Below the pieces are notes generated by a model. It was given only the letters and a program-made list of their open reading frames with translations. It was not told the origin of the DNA and made no database searches. A stretch of DNA of 64,000 bases from positions 744,001-808,000 of the forward strand of contig NZ_FRBL01000001.1 of the NCBI RefSeq assembly GCF_900142605.1, read 5' to 3'. Positions 27,063-34,991 of the stretch are shown here, in pieces. Both the position numbers and the translations under genes were made by a program. Source of the DNA: Chitinophaga jiangningensis. Its GTDB lineage: Bacteria > Bacteroidota > Bacteroidia > Chitinophagales > Chitinophagaceae. The first letter of the stretch is position 1. Every line of letters begins with the position of its first letter.

Positions 27063-27767
27063 ATGATGCAAACAATCAGTTTCCCTAAAAAAGAGAGTCT
27101 CCAAGCCCCTGCTGCCGACCCTATTATGTTAATCCTGGCTTCATGGGGACATGATATTATGCAACAATGCAGTAGCATACTGCAGATCAACAGCATGATC
27201 AACAAAGAGGACCCAGAGGAAGTCCTGGAATTTTTAGAAAATACGTTGTCACGCATATGGACCCTTCATCATGTGGCTCGTTCGATGTACCAATTCTCCA
27301 AAACCCAGGAAGACGGCCTCAATTTTATTGACATAGACCTGAACGAATTTTTTACCAGCAGGAAGGAGATTGCACAATACCTAATTTCATACTCTAACAG
27401 AAAACTGTCCTGGAACATGGACCTGTCTGGTGGAACCAAGACCGATCCGAACAAGTTATGTCTCATTCTGGACAATTTAATTACCAACGCTTGTAAATAT
27501 TCCCCCCAGGAAAGCTCCATTGAGGTAACGGTTACCTCAAACAATGGCGAGCTATTAATCACAATTACCAACGACTACCCATCCTTTCCACCTCATGCCC
27601 TGGAAAAAATATTCGATCCTTATGTTCGATTAGATACGACGGGACCAGGCTGTGGAATAGGATTAAGTACTTGCAAAAGGCTATGCCGGCAACTTGGAGG
27701 GGATATCCATGCGGTATCGACAACAACAACCCTCTCTATGTTAGTCCGGCTGCCTATTGCACTCTGA
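27063..27767 (+). CDS. Stand-alone histidine kinase (HisKA/HATPase_c) carried by the prophage
   Basis: A 234-aa protein with no sensor or membrane segment. A helical dimerisation-like region carries the probable phospho-accepting His30 (SWGHDIMQ). The HATPase_c domain follows: N-box LDNLITNACKYSP (Asn138/Asn142), F-box IFDPYVR, and G-box GPGCGIGLSTCKRLC. No response regulator lies next to it, so it must use a host partner or act as a decoy. It is on the strand opposite the late genes, behind a structured leader, which fits a gene expressed during lysogeny. Ends at a terminator hairpin. Confidence 0.82.
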   Translation: MMQTISFPKKESLQAPAADPIMLILASWGHDIMQQCSSILQINSMINKEDPEEVLEFLENTLSRIWTLHHVARSMYQFSKTQEDGLNFIDIDLNEFFTSRKEIAQYLISYSNRKLSWNMDLSGGTKTDPNKLCLILDNLITNACKYSPQESSIEVTVTSNNGELLITITNDYPSFPPHALEKIFDPYVRLDTTGPGCGIGLSTCKRLCRQLGGDIHAVSTTTTLSMLVRLPIAL

Positions 27768-27786
27768 CGCCATATCCTTGACACCT

Positions 27787-27810
27787 AGCCACCCAGAAGC
27801 CTGGGTGGCT
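27787..27810 (+). terminator. Terminator after the histidine kinase gene
   Basis: A 10-bp perfect stem (AGCCACCCAG / CTGGGTGGCT) with a 4-base loop, beginning 19 bases after the kinase stop and followed by TTT. It probably separates the kinase from the next gene. Confidence 0.75.
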
Positions 27811-27849
27811 TTACATATTTATTTAACCACCAAACAACCTTACAGTTTC

Positions 27850-28350
27850 ATGAAAACAATCATCACGGCGCTTGCGATGTTCTTCACATTAGCAGCATTT
27901 GGACAGGAAACATCCACTTATGAGCGAATCCTAAGCGAAAAACTTTTCCCTGATGTAGCTACGAGGACAACAGAATACCTAAATCCGATTTATGGAGAAA
28001 GATCAACCTACTACTGCCTTGATCAGTTTTTTTCCCAAAGAGGGGCATATGTACGCACAAACTTTACCTTTCTGTATAAAAAGGCATTGGAGAAGAAGGC
28101 AAAGGCGGTTGGCGCTACAGGTAAATTTATCTTCCTACAGCCGTCCGGTGCCCGTAGTAAACATGGTAAAAAAGTAGTTACTGTTAAGGTATACCAGGGG
28201 TTCTGGCGGGATGGAAAATTTGTCTCAGAGGAATTAAAACGACTCATCTTTTATTATGGCGAGGATGCAACTGATGAGAAAGGCCTGGAATTCACTTTTA
28301 CAAATATGCAGGCCGAGATAGCACCAAGTGGAATAATAGCTGGAAAATGA
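27850..28350 (+). CDS. Secreted hypothetical protein (prophage cargo)
   Basis: A 166-aa protein with a clear signal peptide (MKTIITALAMFFTLAAFGQ). The mature part has no recognised domain; it contains a basic Lys-rich central segment and strand-forming stretches (VVTVKVYQGFWRDGKF, KRLIFYYGEDA). The start at 27,850 gives the signal peptide directly; an upstream in-frame extension reads through the preceding terminator and was rejected. It probably acts in the periplasm or at the surface of the lysogen. Confidence 0.7.
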   Translation: MKTIITALAMFFTLAAFGQETSTYERILSEKLFPDVATRTTEYLNPIYGERSTYYCLDQFFSQRGAYVRTNFTFLYKKALEKKAKAVGATGKFIFLQPSGARSKHGKKVVTVKVYQGFWRDGKFVSEELKRLIFYYGEDATDEKGLEFTFTNMQAEIAPSGIIAGK

Positions 28351-28548
28351 ACGCCTATCTATAACTACTTTTTTTTAATATGAGCCCCTTCCAACCTCAA
28401 TTATACAGATTTTTTCATACATATAATATATCAAAAAAACAACATTCATTCATCTAAATGAGCCACCATAGGCCATTTTATAAAAAACAAATGAAAAATT
28501 TACTAATATAGAAAAAAATACAATATAGAACAGTAGGAGGTAAATACA
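28351..28548. other. Non-coding AT-rich stretch
   Basis: Between the secreted-protein gene and the promoter of the small ORF lie about 200 bases of AT-rich DNA. I see no convincing reading frame, hairpin or repeat in it apart from the promoter at its right end. Confidence 0.5.
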
Positions 28549-28556
28549 TACATTTG
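28549..28556 (+). promoter_or_regulatory. -7 box for the small-ORF transcript
   Basis: TACATTTG matches TAnnTTTG. A start near 28,562 would give a short transcript with a hairpin leader (28,573-28,595), a 38-codon ORF and a terminator at 28,766-28,795. No clear -33 TTG is seen. Confidence 0.45.
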
Positions 28557-28572
28557 TAGTGTTATAAAAAAA

Positions 28573-28595
28573 CCAGGTTGTTTGCACCAACCTGG
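28573..28595 (+). terminator. Leader hairpin or early terminator
   Basis: An 8-bp perfect stem (CCAGGTTG / CAACCTGG, loop of 7) followed by CTTTT and preceded by an A-run. It lies about 10 bases after the expected transcription start and before the small ORF. It could end transcription early or hide a ribosome-binding region; which one cannot be told from sequence. Confidence 0.55.
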
Positions 28596-28640
28596 CTTTT
28601 GATTATGCCGTTAACACGGCTCATTATAAAATTACTGAAA

Positions 28641-28757
28641 ATGAGAAGAAAATTGGACGACCACCAAGGTCGAATCCTAATGGAAAACGTCTATCTACTA
28701 GTGAATTTACTTTTGCTGATCACTCAGCTTATTAAACTAGTACGAGAACTGTGGTAA
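28641..28757 (+). CDS. Short hydrophobic peptide (38 aa), toxin-like
   Basis: The frame opens with a charged N-terminus (MRRKLDDHQGR), continues with a Leu/Val/Ile-rich segment (VYLLVNLLLLITQLIKLV), which is membrane-helix-like, and ends RELW. Such short membrane peptides occur as type I toxins, holins or signal peptides. It sits between a leader hairpin and a strong terminator and has its own promoter box, so it is one small expression unit. Function unknown; the toxin idea is inference. Confidence 0.45.
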   Translation: MRRKLDDHQGRILMENVYLLVNLLLLITQLIKLVRELW

Positions 28758-28765
28758 TTCCATTC

Positions 28766-28795
28766 GAAACAGGGGCACCCAACTGCCCTTGTTTC
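28766..28795 (+). terminator. Strong intrinsic terminator
   Basis: A 12-bp stem (one G-U pair) with 6-base loop at 28766-28777 and 28784-28795, followed by a run of T. It ends the small-ORF transcript. Confidence 0.85.
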
Positions 28796-28841
28796 TTTTT
28801 TGTTGAAACAAAGATACATACAAAAATTGATTTTTGTTTCA

Positions 28842-28898
28842 GTTTTGGTTTATGTTTTGGTTTATGTTTTGGTTTATGTTTTGGTTTATGTTTTGGTT
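28842..28898 (+). repeat. 12-bp tandem repeat, about 4.75 copies
   Basis: The unit GTTTTGGTTTAT occurs at 28842, 28854, 28866 and 28878 without change, plus a partial copy from 28890. The copies lie within the non-coding interval 28,796-28,972, upstream of the membrane/coiled-coil gene. They may arise by slippage and could change its promoter spacing. A frame through the repeat gives a low-complexity Phe/Trp/Met peptide, judged non-coding. Confidence 0.9.
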
Positions 28899-28972
28899 GG
28901 TATCATATTTAAACCGGCAATCTGTATTTATATATCAATTTCCCTCTATATTTAATGATAAAATAAAAACTA

Positions 28973-29611
28973 ATGGCTTTGCTAGAAGGAACACCCGGCA
29001 TTACAGAGTTCTGGACTGTAGTTCAGGCAGTTACCACGGTAATTGCCCTAATTTTGAGTATTATTACCTTATTACAAGGTAAGTCCATAAAAGAGCTCAC
29101 TCTAATGGTAGATGCACTAAATACCCAAGCGAAAGAATTAGCCAATCAAACAATAGAACTCAAAAGTCAATCTGAGGCTATGCAAACTCAAGCCAAATCA
29201 ATGGAAGGATTATATCGTCTTGAGTTTGCAAACAGGCTGGAATCATTAACACCGAAATTGAAGGCCTTACCCAGCACCGGCAAACAACAATCCTCGCATG
29301 AGTTTGTTGTCGAAAATAAAACCATGAGAATAAATAGTTATACAAGTGTCCCACCTGGTGCAATATCCCTGCAAATAGAAACGATAATTGGCCAAAAAGC
29401 TTTAGGAATGGTACTTCATCCAGGAGATCACATCCAAATTAGCATCCGATTAAATAACCCGCATTTCTTGGGACAGTCGATGGACATTTTTTTTAATTTT
29501 CAAAATGACGATGACATGAAGTTTATACAACACGCTAAGGTTTCAGTTGGAACTCATGGATCATCTATAAACCTTAGCTCACCAAGGCTTCTACCAGACG
29601 AAGGCGATTAA
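28973..29611 (+). CDS. Membrane-anchored coiled-coil hypothetical protein
   Basis: A 212-aa protein. Residues ~13-36 form one membrane helix (WTVVQAVTTVIALILSIITLL). Residues ~40-75 are a Gln/Glu/Ala-rich coiled coil, followed by a ~130-residue soluble domain rich in beta strands with a Ser-Pro-rich end. The layout (short N-terminal anchor, coiled coil, soluble sensor-like part) is that of small membrane effectors. No known domain is recognised. It is the last rightward gene of the island and precedes leftward genes. Confidence 0.6.
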   Translation: MALLEGTPGITEFWTVVQAVTTVIALILSIITLLQGKSIKELTLMVDALNTQAKELANQTIELKSQSEAMQTQAKSMEGLYRLEFANRLESLTPKLKALPSTGKQQSSHEFVVENKTMRINSYTSVPPGAISLQIETIIGQKALGMVLHPGDHIQISIRLNNPHFLGQSMDIFFNFQNDDDMKFIQHAKVSVGTHGSSINLSSPRLLPDEGD

Positions 29612-29673
29612 AGCATACCGGAGGCTGAACATCCTAACCTCCAGTAACCGCACACAACTTTTTTATTACCTGC

Positions 29674-29910
29674 TTATAATTTTTTATTGTAAATCTCAAT
29701 AGTCGCCATCCATCTATTGTCGCAAGATTGTATTTGTCCGTATCTTTCGTATATCCGTTGAGGGTAGTATGCCCAGACTTCATACTCAATCCCAATTTTT
29801 AAAGCCGGCACTGCAAAATCGAATCTATACCTACGAGTAGTAGAAAATTTGTACTCCCGGACGACATGGTGCCCTGACTTTAGGGACCAATCCACTAGCT
29901 GTCCCCACAT
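29674..29910 (-). CDS. Short PD-(D/E)XK-like nuclease remnant
   Basis: A 78-aa protein with a segment RRYRFDFAVPALKIGIEYE, resembling the core strand pair of VRR/DUF559-type endonucleases (RFDF, then a closing (I/V)E(Y/I)E). The remainder expected of a complete enzyme is missing and the C-terminus differs. An in-frame stop lies nine codons upstream of the ATG, so there is no long N-terminal extension. It may be a small intact domain or a remnant. Confidence 0.45.
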   Translation of the reverse strand: MWGQLVDWSLKSGHHVVREYKFSTTRRYRFDFAVPALKIGIEYEVWAYYPQRIYERYGQIQSCDNRWMATIEIYNKKL

Positions 29911-30019
29911 CCGGACTCTTTCTCCTGCTGCTCCAATCTAAGTATTATTCCCTTATTTACCCGAGCAGATGGAGTCAACTTCAACTGCCCCAGTGTTATA
30001 CGGCTTGCTCCTTTTCTTT

Positions 30020-30721
30020 TCACTGTTCAGGAATATTTACTGGTTTACCGGTAACAGAAAGTGGCTGCCATTTTACCACCCAAACCCATGGATTGGTCAC
30101 CCAGGAATCCCTGCCATAAACATCCATCCACAGGGTACAAAAACTTGCCTTTGCCGCGCTGTGAATCTCTTTGCCAAAATCGAAGGTGTACTTATTACCT
30201 TCTAAAAAGTCCCTAACACCATCATAATTTTGGTATAGAGTCAAGCCAAACCGGTTCAGAACTGTGATACCTTCACCAATCGCATCCTGATCACTGATCT
30301 GATGCAGTCTCTCAACCCTAACATCCAAAACCTGTAACCAGATCCTGGCAGCCCATTTGGGCATATGAATGCTGGGTACTTTACACCGCTGACCTGCTTG
30401 GTAGCAATACCCCTCAGGCACCGCCTTCACCAAGCTGCCATCCTGGTATTCTAAAATACCAGCGGTCACCTGCTGTAAGGTTTCACGAACCCATAGGATG
30501 TCGCCTGGTTGACCGAAGGGGCATTCAATTGGAAGATACTTCCCAAAGTCATGGAAAACTTGTTTTAGAATTCCGTTGTCAGGTTTCATCCCTAAACTTA
30601 CCCAACGATCAGGTAATTGATTGACAACTTCAAGGCCAGTGGTCCGTCTAGTTTGATCCTTATCGTTGGCGCAAAGCTTGTACACCATCATTGTATTGAA
30701 AAGAATTGGAATCTGCTTCAT
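30020..30721 (-). CDS. ASCH-like/PUA-like phage protein
   Basis: A 233-aa protein with the typical middle segment of phage ASCH proteins: residues around GQPGDILWVRETL, then MPKWAARIWLQVLDVRVERL and the following helical HQISDQDAIGEGI. ASCH domains belong to the PUA-fold nucleic-acid-binding superfamily and may bind RNA or modified bases. It follows the DnaC-like loader by 18 bases and is the last gene of the early leftward operon. Its biological role is not known. Confidence 0.65.
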   Translation of the reverse strand: MKQIPILFNTMMVYKLCANDKDQTRRTTGLEVVNQLPDRWVSLGMKPDNGILKQVFHDFGKYLPIECPFGQPGDILWVRETLQQVTAGILEYQDGSLVKAVPEGYCYQAGQRCKVPSIHMPKWAARIWLQVLDVRVERLHQISDQDAIGEGITVLNRFGLTLYQNYDGVRDFLEGNKYTFDFGKEIHSAAKASFCTLWMDVYGRDSWVTNPWVWVVKWQPLSVTGKPVNIPEQ

Positions 30722-30739
30722 GATATCAATTTGTTAGAT

Positions 30740-31549
30740 TTAACACCGGCGGTCTGGACCACCTAAAACGATCATATTAAACATTTCCCGCATTCGGCTA
30801 CGCACCCGTTCCGAGTATTTAGCTTCAATTTCCTCAGCCGTATGATTAGTTGTTATGTGGGTAAAGTTGTGAGGTAGCCCGGAGTCGTAGCGGTTCATGA
30901 TAATTTCACCAAGTACATTAACCGTATTGCCATAGCTCTTTTTGAGCTCCTCAACACCAAAATCGTCAAAGCAAATCCCGATTTCAGATTGAAGAAAGGT
31001 TGCAGGTTGTGGTATGGTCTTAATGGGATTCGTGTAACGCATGAGCACCGATTCACCTGATACCGCAAACTCATCGGCAACGCTCCTACAATTGATCAAG
31101 GTGTAGGTTTTATGCGGATTACATCTGAATAGCTTCATGAGAGTAGTTTTACCCCTACCAACGTCCCCACATATCATCAGGCCTTTCTTTAGGGAAAATC
31201 CCTTACCAGCGGAAGCAAACTTTTCAGACCCAGAAAAGTACAAGGACAAAGCTTTTACTGCTGCATGATTCTCCGCATCGATATCAAAATGAAATTGTTC
31301 AGTAGCCAGTTTCCAAGTCGCAAAGGTTAATAGCTGGGATGGCTTCCATGGGAGTTCTGCCATCACCTGCTCCCATTGCCATTCTGATTGGCGCTCCAGG
31401 TCATACTGAACCTTCGCCTTCTTCTTCGCTTGCGCATCAATTATCGCTGCCTGCTTCTCTTCCTCGGTCAATTCATAGTCGGGTAAACCGCTTGGGACCT
31501 TGGGCAGCAACAGTTCCTCCAGACTGAGTACTTTGTTGGTTCTGTTCAT
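30740..31549 (-). CDS. DnaC/IstB-like AAA+ ATPase (helicase loader)
   Basis: A 269-aa ATPase with Walker A GDVGRGKT at 128-135 and Walker B FDDFG around 195-199 (a DD rather than DE). The N-terminal ~90 residues are helical, charged and probably bind the helicase. It resembles DnaC-like loaders encoded next to replication-initiation genes in temperate phages. Its start overlaps the end of the upstream replication gene by 77 bases. It probably loads the host DnaB at the phage origin. Confidence 0.85.
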   Translation of the reverse strand: MNRTNKVLSLEELLLPKVPSGLPDYELTEEEKQAAIIDAQAKKKAKVQYDLERQSEWQWEQVMAELPWKPSQLLTFATWKLATEQFHFDIDAENHAAVKALSLYFSGSEKFASAGKGFSLKKGLMICGDVGRGKTTLMKLFRCNPHKTYTLINCRSVADEFAVSGESVLMRYTNPIKTIPQPATFLQSEIGICFDDFGVEELKKSYGNTVNVLGEIIMNRYDSGLPHNFTHITTNHTAEEIEAKYSERVRSRMREMFNMIVLGGPDRRC

Positions 31550-32309
31550 TTGTCAGAGATTGAAATATTGTTTGTGAATGAGTGTTTATCTGCTGCAGAC
31601 TGAAATTCCTGAAAAACGGATGGGCTGTCGAATATTTAGCGATGGCCGTCCAGGAACTCAAAACCTGTTCGATTACGATCGGCTCCTCAGGATGAAAGCA
31701 AACTTTTGCCTGCTTACATATGAATTCGGCCAACGCACCTAATGCCACGTAGTCTTTATCCCGATCAGTTGGATATTTTGGCCGATGGGCCAACCATACT
31801 GATTGCATTTCTGGGATTAGAAAACGTGCAGGCGTTTCCCCCGGTCCCCCTTCCTGATTTTCGTTTTCGTTTTCGTTTTCATTTTCATTTTCATTTTCTA
31901 AAAGGGTTTTTTCTGGGTTATTTAAAATAAAGGGTTGGGTTTTTTCTGGGTTTTTATCTGGTAAAGGGTTGGGTTCCTCTTTGCCGGCAATAGTTTTGCG
32001 TGGCCGTCCACCTTTACTTCCTACAACCCTTTGCTTTTCGCGGAATTGCTCACGTCGAGCGCGTACATCCTCAAGCCGATCATTACTCCAGTACCCGTCA
32101 ATCAGCTGCCACTTATTTCGAATCTTAGCCCAAAGTTCCAGGTCTTCACCAACAAGTCCAGCAGGATACCCTCCATCATCCTGTAGAGGGCCATTTACCC
32201 ACGATTCCGCCAACAAATCAACATGCAGGCCTTTCATTGCCCGCGACCACCGAATGGTGTCTACTAAAAAGTCGGATGCATAGAAAGGGAATGATGGATC
32301 CTTTGCCAT
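31473..32309 (-). CDS. Replication-initiation protein (DUF1376/DUF4373-like)
   Basis: A 278-aa protein. The N-terminus (PSFPFYASDFLVDTIRWS) and the segment through WRNKWQ-like residues resemble the winged-helix region of DUF1376/DUF4373 phage replication proteins. An Arg/Lys-rich stretch (REKQRVVGSKGGRPRK) follows, then an Asn-Glu repeat linker (about 14 residues of EN repeats, residues ~138-152) and a helical C-terminal domain likely to bind the loader. It probably binds the phage origin. The EN repeat is encoded by a hexanucleotide microsatellite. Confidence 0.7.
   Translation of the reverse strand: MAKDPSFPFYASDFLVDTIRWSRAMKGLHVDLLAESWVNGPLQDDGGYPAGLVGEDLELWAKIRNKWQLIDGYWSNDRLEDVRARREQFREKQRVVGSKGGRPRKTIAGKEEPNPLPDKNPEKTQPFILNNPEKTLLENENENENENENENQEGGPGETPARFLIPEMQSVWLAHRPKYPTDRDKDYVALGALAEFICKQAKVCFHPEEPIVIEQVLSSWTAIAKYSTAHPFFRNFSLQQINTHSQTIFQSLTNEQNQQSTQSGGTVAAQGPKRFTRL
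31857..31898. repeat. Hexanucleotide microsatellite inside the replication gene
   Basis: Seven copies of (G/A)TTTTC run from 31857 to 31898 on the plus strand, encoding alternating Glu-Asn residues on the minus strand. The unit length is a multiple of three, so slippage would change linker length without shifting the frame. Confidence 0.9.
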
Positions 32310-32325
32310 ATTAAAATTTTATTAC

Positions 32326-33090
32326 CTACCCAATTGGTAATGGATTAACACAACAGGTTTCTAAATTCACAAAGCAGCCATGTTGCGTAATTGAACCTTC
32401 TCTAAATAACCTCCATAGCAGCTGGCAGCCGAAATTGGCAACTGAGGAATTTATAAATAGATCCTGCTTGTTAAGAGCCTCCGCCAGCGAGCAGCTGGGC
32501 CCTTGATCTTTCTCTTTCAGCTTCCTTAACTGTGGGAATATGTCTACCACCGTTGGTAGGTTAGCACATGTAGGGAAGGTAGATTGTGGTTGCTCAATAC
32601 TACTAATGGTACCTAGAACTACCTGACCAGTCCTTTGGAGATTCCCCATATCCAGCCAATACAGGGGTTTCTTGTCGGGCGCCATATGGTTTACTGATAA
32701 TTTCTGCAGGTTGTTATAAATTTTAATTCTGCCGGCGGCAGTATCGATGCAGCTCATGATTATATTAGCCGTATTTTCACCAGTAAATTTCTCCGTGTAT
32801 GCTTCCCAGTTATAACCAAAAAACCGATTTACCCTGGAAATAAGTACAACAGATTTGTGCAACCCAATATCAACGGCAGAAAACAACTGTCGACCTATAT
32901 TCGCTTCGCTCACTGTATCATCATCCCAGCAACGAACGTGAATTCCTGGATGCCCTAAAGCCAATAAGGCTTCATTAAGTCGGGCCAGATGTGTAAGGCA
33001 TAATGACCCAGTTCCTCCGACCCCTATCAGGTGTATAGTAACCCTATGAGTAGGATCAAGAAGGTAAGGAGCTGTATAATGAATTTTCAT
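32326..33090 (-). CDS. PRTRC ThiF-family protein (E1-like)
   Basis: A 254-aa ThiF/MoeB/E1-type adenylation protein. The nucleotide-binding loop GVGGTG is at 23-28, CWDDDTVSEANIGRQ (54-68) holds the Asp and Arg residues that position ATP, and MSCIDTA lies near 112-117. Cys175 (FPTCAN) is a candidate for a thioester-forming cysteine. Length and motifs match PRTRC-system ThiF proteins, and its gene overlaps that of PRTRC protein B by four bases. It would activate a small ubiquitin-like protein with ATP; conjugation itself is inferred from the family. Confidence 0.85.
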   Translation of the reverse strand: MKIHYTAPYLLDPTHRVTIHLIGVGGTGSLCLTHLARLNEALLALGHPGIHVRCWDDDTVSEANIGRQLFSAVDIGLHKSVVLISRVNRFFGYNWEAYTEKFTGENTANIIMSCIDTAAGRIKIYNNLQKLSVNHMAPDKKPLYWLDMGNLQRTGQVVLGTISSIEQPQSTFPTCANLPTVVDIFPQLRKLKEKDQGPSCSLAEALNKQDLFINSSVANFGCQLLWRLFREGSITQHGCFVNLETCCVNPLPIG

Positions 33091-33797
33091 AGCAAATTTT
33101 TCAGCTTATTTTTTTTATACTCAATAAGTTCGCAAAGCGGGAATGGTAACTGATTAGGCGATATTTGACTCCTCCAAATTGTATTCAAATTACCAACGGT
33201 AGGATTGTTATTCCCGGCAAGATGTGAGAACTCACTCAGAAAAAATAAATCTTCCCAGTACTTAATAATATCGGCATACGTAGGTTTGGAAGGAGCTTTA
33301 ACCTTGGCACTGCCCAGGCAAACATGTCCATCAGCAGAAACATTATGGAATGGCGCCAAAAACAATTGTGTATCCTCTGCCGGACGGGTTGCTTCTGTAA
33401 AGGCATATACATACAAATTCCCCGATGAAACCTTAAATATTAAGGGCGGCACCTGAGCCTTTCCGGAAGGCAAGTGTAGGTCTTTAGCGAAGTATAATAC
33501 TCTCGTTTGTGCAGGACAGTACCAGATCATAGTATATTTTCCTCCAGGCAATGCTTCAAAAGAAAGTAGATTTTCAGGCAATAGTCCAACAACCCTATTT
33601 TGACTTTGACGCTCATCAAAAAAGAAGTCGACCATATCAGAAATCGTCTCCTGTTGCAATGGCCGTCCCTCCAGTACTACACCATCGGGACTAATTACAT
33701 GTGACTCCAGGTAATAATCCTCTCTTGGTCCCTGATATACCACCAAAATCATTGATGGCTTAAACTGAGTTGTTAAAGCTTCTGTTAATTTATTCAT
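33087..33797 (-). CDS. PRTRC protein B, E2-like
   Basis: A 236-aa protein typical of PRTRC system protein B. Residues 151-152 (His-Asn in PFHNVSADG) and Cys160 (HVCLG) reproduce the catalytic arrangement of ubiquitin-conjugating (E2) enzymes, where HN/HP precedes a catalytic Cys by about nine residues. The N-terminal ~140 residues form strands consistent with a UBC-like fold. It overlaps PRTRC F and the ThiF gene by a few bases. It may receive the activated ubiquitin-like protein from ThiF, by analogy. Confidence 0.8.
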   Translation of the reverse strand: MNKLTEALTTQFKPSMILVVYQGPREDYYLESHVISPDGVVLEGRPLQQETISDMVDFFFDERQSQNRVVGLLPENLLSFEALPGGKYTMIWYCPAQTRVLYFAKDLHLPSGKAQVPPLIFKVSSGNLYVYAFTEATRPAEDTQLFLAPFHNVSADGHVCLGSAKVKAPSKPTYADIIKYWEDLFFLSEFSHLAGNNNPTVGNLNTIWRSQISPNQLPFPLCELIEYKKNKLKNLL

Positions 33798-34962
33798 GTA
33801 AGTATGCTTTTACCAGGTTTCTGGCTATATCCATATAATCAGCAAGTGATTTCGGCCAAGTTGACAATTCATGTAATTCATCAAAGTTGAACCGCTTCAT
33901 TTGCCGGTAAAAAGGAATAACCAAAAATGGCTCCTTTATACCTTCCTGTGCTCGAGCCTCTATATTTTGTTCATGCTCTGAGCTCAATGAATCGGTTTCA
34001 TCCCATAAGATTGTACACTGGCAATCGAGATCTAACATGTAGTAGTCATCTTCATCTCCTGATTCAAAGTAGGAGAATGTGGATAAAGGTTTGCCATTTT
34101 GCACGATACAACACCCCTGCCTAATCAGCTCCAGAATTGGCATATAATTAAATTTATCACGTAGTGCATACACCCGTACCAATATATCCAGAGCTGTTAA
34201 AAGAGGGGCTTTCTGAATCTTTTCCAGGTACTCCTTTGCTTCACCTTTAGTATAGGTGTGAATATCTTTTGCAAGATCAATGATGGACTCAATATCGGAG
34301 CATCCCCCCTCCTGACTACCTGCACGCATCATCTCATAAAGTGAATCTTCCATCCAATCCAGTGTGTTGCACATTAAACCCTGGGTCCATAGCTCAACCT
34401 GAGTGTGGGAACAAAAGCATTTTAAGAATAATATCAGCAGTTCATATATTTCAGGGTGCTCAAACCTGAGCTTTTTCAGTACGGGACCTATGTGGAAACA
34501 ATTCCAACTAAATGGCCAGGCGCACGAATAATAAATGGTAAAGTGATATTCATGCCTTCGTTCATCATAATCTATGTTGTATTCATAGCCCTTAGGAATG
34601 ATTTGTTTAATGCATTTGAGGATTTCATTCAAACCTTCTGATAAGGAGCCGCAGCTTGGCGGTACTTTTCTTAAAATTTTACCGGTAAGGATCCTGGAGG
34701 CACTCCTGTAAGATTCCCATAAGTCGCAATAGAAATCATTAACGGACGGTGTAGCCTCCAGTTCCCCATCCTGTTTAAAAAAGACCTCTGTTCCCGGCTT
34801 AGATTGAAATCTCAAAGCACAAATGGCATTGCTGACGTGGATACCAGTACCCGTGGAGACGTTTCCTGCTGTGCATACAGCTTGGTATCCCGCGCTTCCT
34901 GAAGAAATATCCTGGCCAGTCCTCGATGGAGAACGCTTTTGTTGATTCCTTTTTTTCGACAT
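33790..34962 (-). CDS. PRTRC protein F-like protein
   Basis: A 390-aa protein occupying the position of PRTRC system protein F, between C and B. The N-terminal ~40 residues are basic, Ser/Arg-rich and probably disordered. The core is helical with conserved Trp/Cys positions (YSCAWPFSWNCFHIG, then TLDWMEDSLYEM). The C-terminal end (FLVIPFYRQMKRFNFDEL) is similarly ordered. Function in the system is unknown. The name rests on length and synteny more than on motifs. Confidence 0.6.
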   Translation of the reverse strand: MSKKRNQQKRSPSRTGQDISSGSAGYQAVCTAGNVSTGTGIHVSNAICALRFQSKPGTEVFFKQDGELEATPSVNDFYCDLWESYRSASRILTGKILRKVPPSCGSLSEGLNEILKCIKQIIPKGYEYNIDYDERRHEYHFTIYYSCAWPFSWNCFHIGPVLKKLRFEHPEIYELLILFLKCFCSHTQVELWTQGLMCNTLDWMEDSLYEMMRAGSQEGGCSDIESIIDLAKDIHTYTKGEAKEYLEKIQKAPLLTALDILVRVYALRDKFNYMPILELIRQGCCIVQNGKPLSTFSYFESGDEDDYYMLDLDCQCTILWDETDSLSSEHEQNIEARAQEGIKEPFLVIPFYRQMKRFNFDELHELSTWPKSLADYMDIARNLVKAYLHE

Positions 34963-34991
34963 ACCTTCTTTGTGTCTTTTTTTTTCATAAT

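Noticed and set aside
28842..28898. CRISPR array
   Set aside because: The units are contiguous 12-mers with no spacers, and no cas genes are present.
28834..29082. Frame translating the 12-bp repeat into a Phe/Trp/Met repeat
   Set aside because: It is a low-complexity product of the tandem repeat and overlaps the membrane/coiled-coil gene in another frame.
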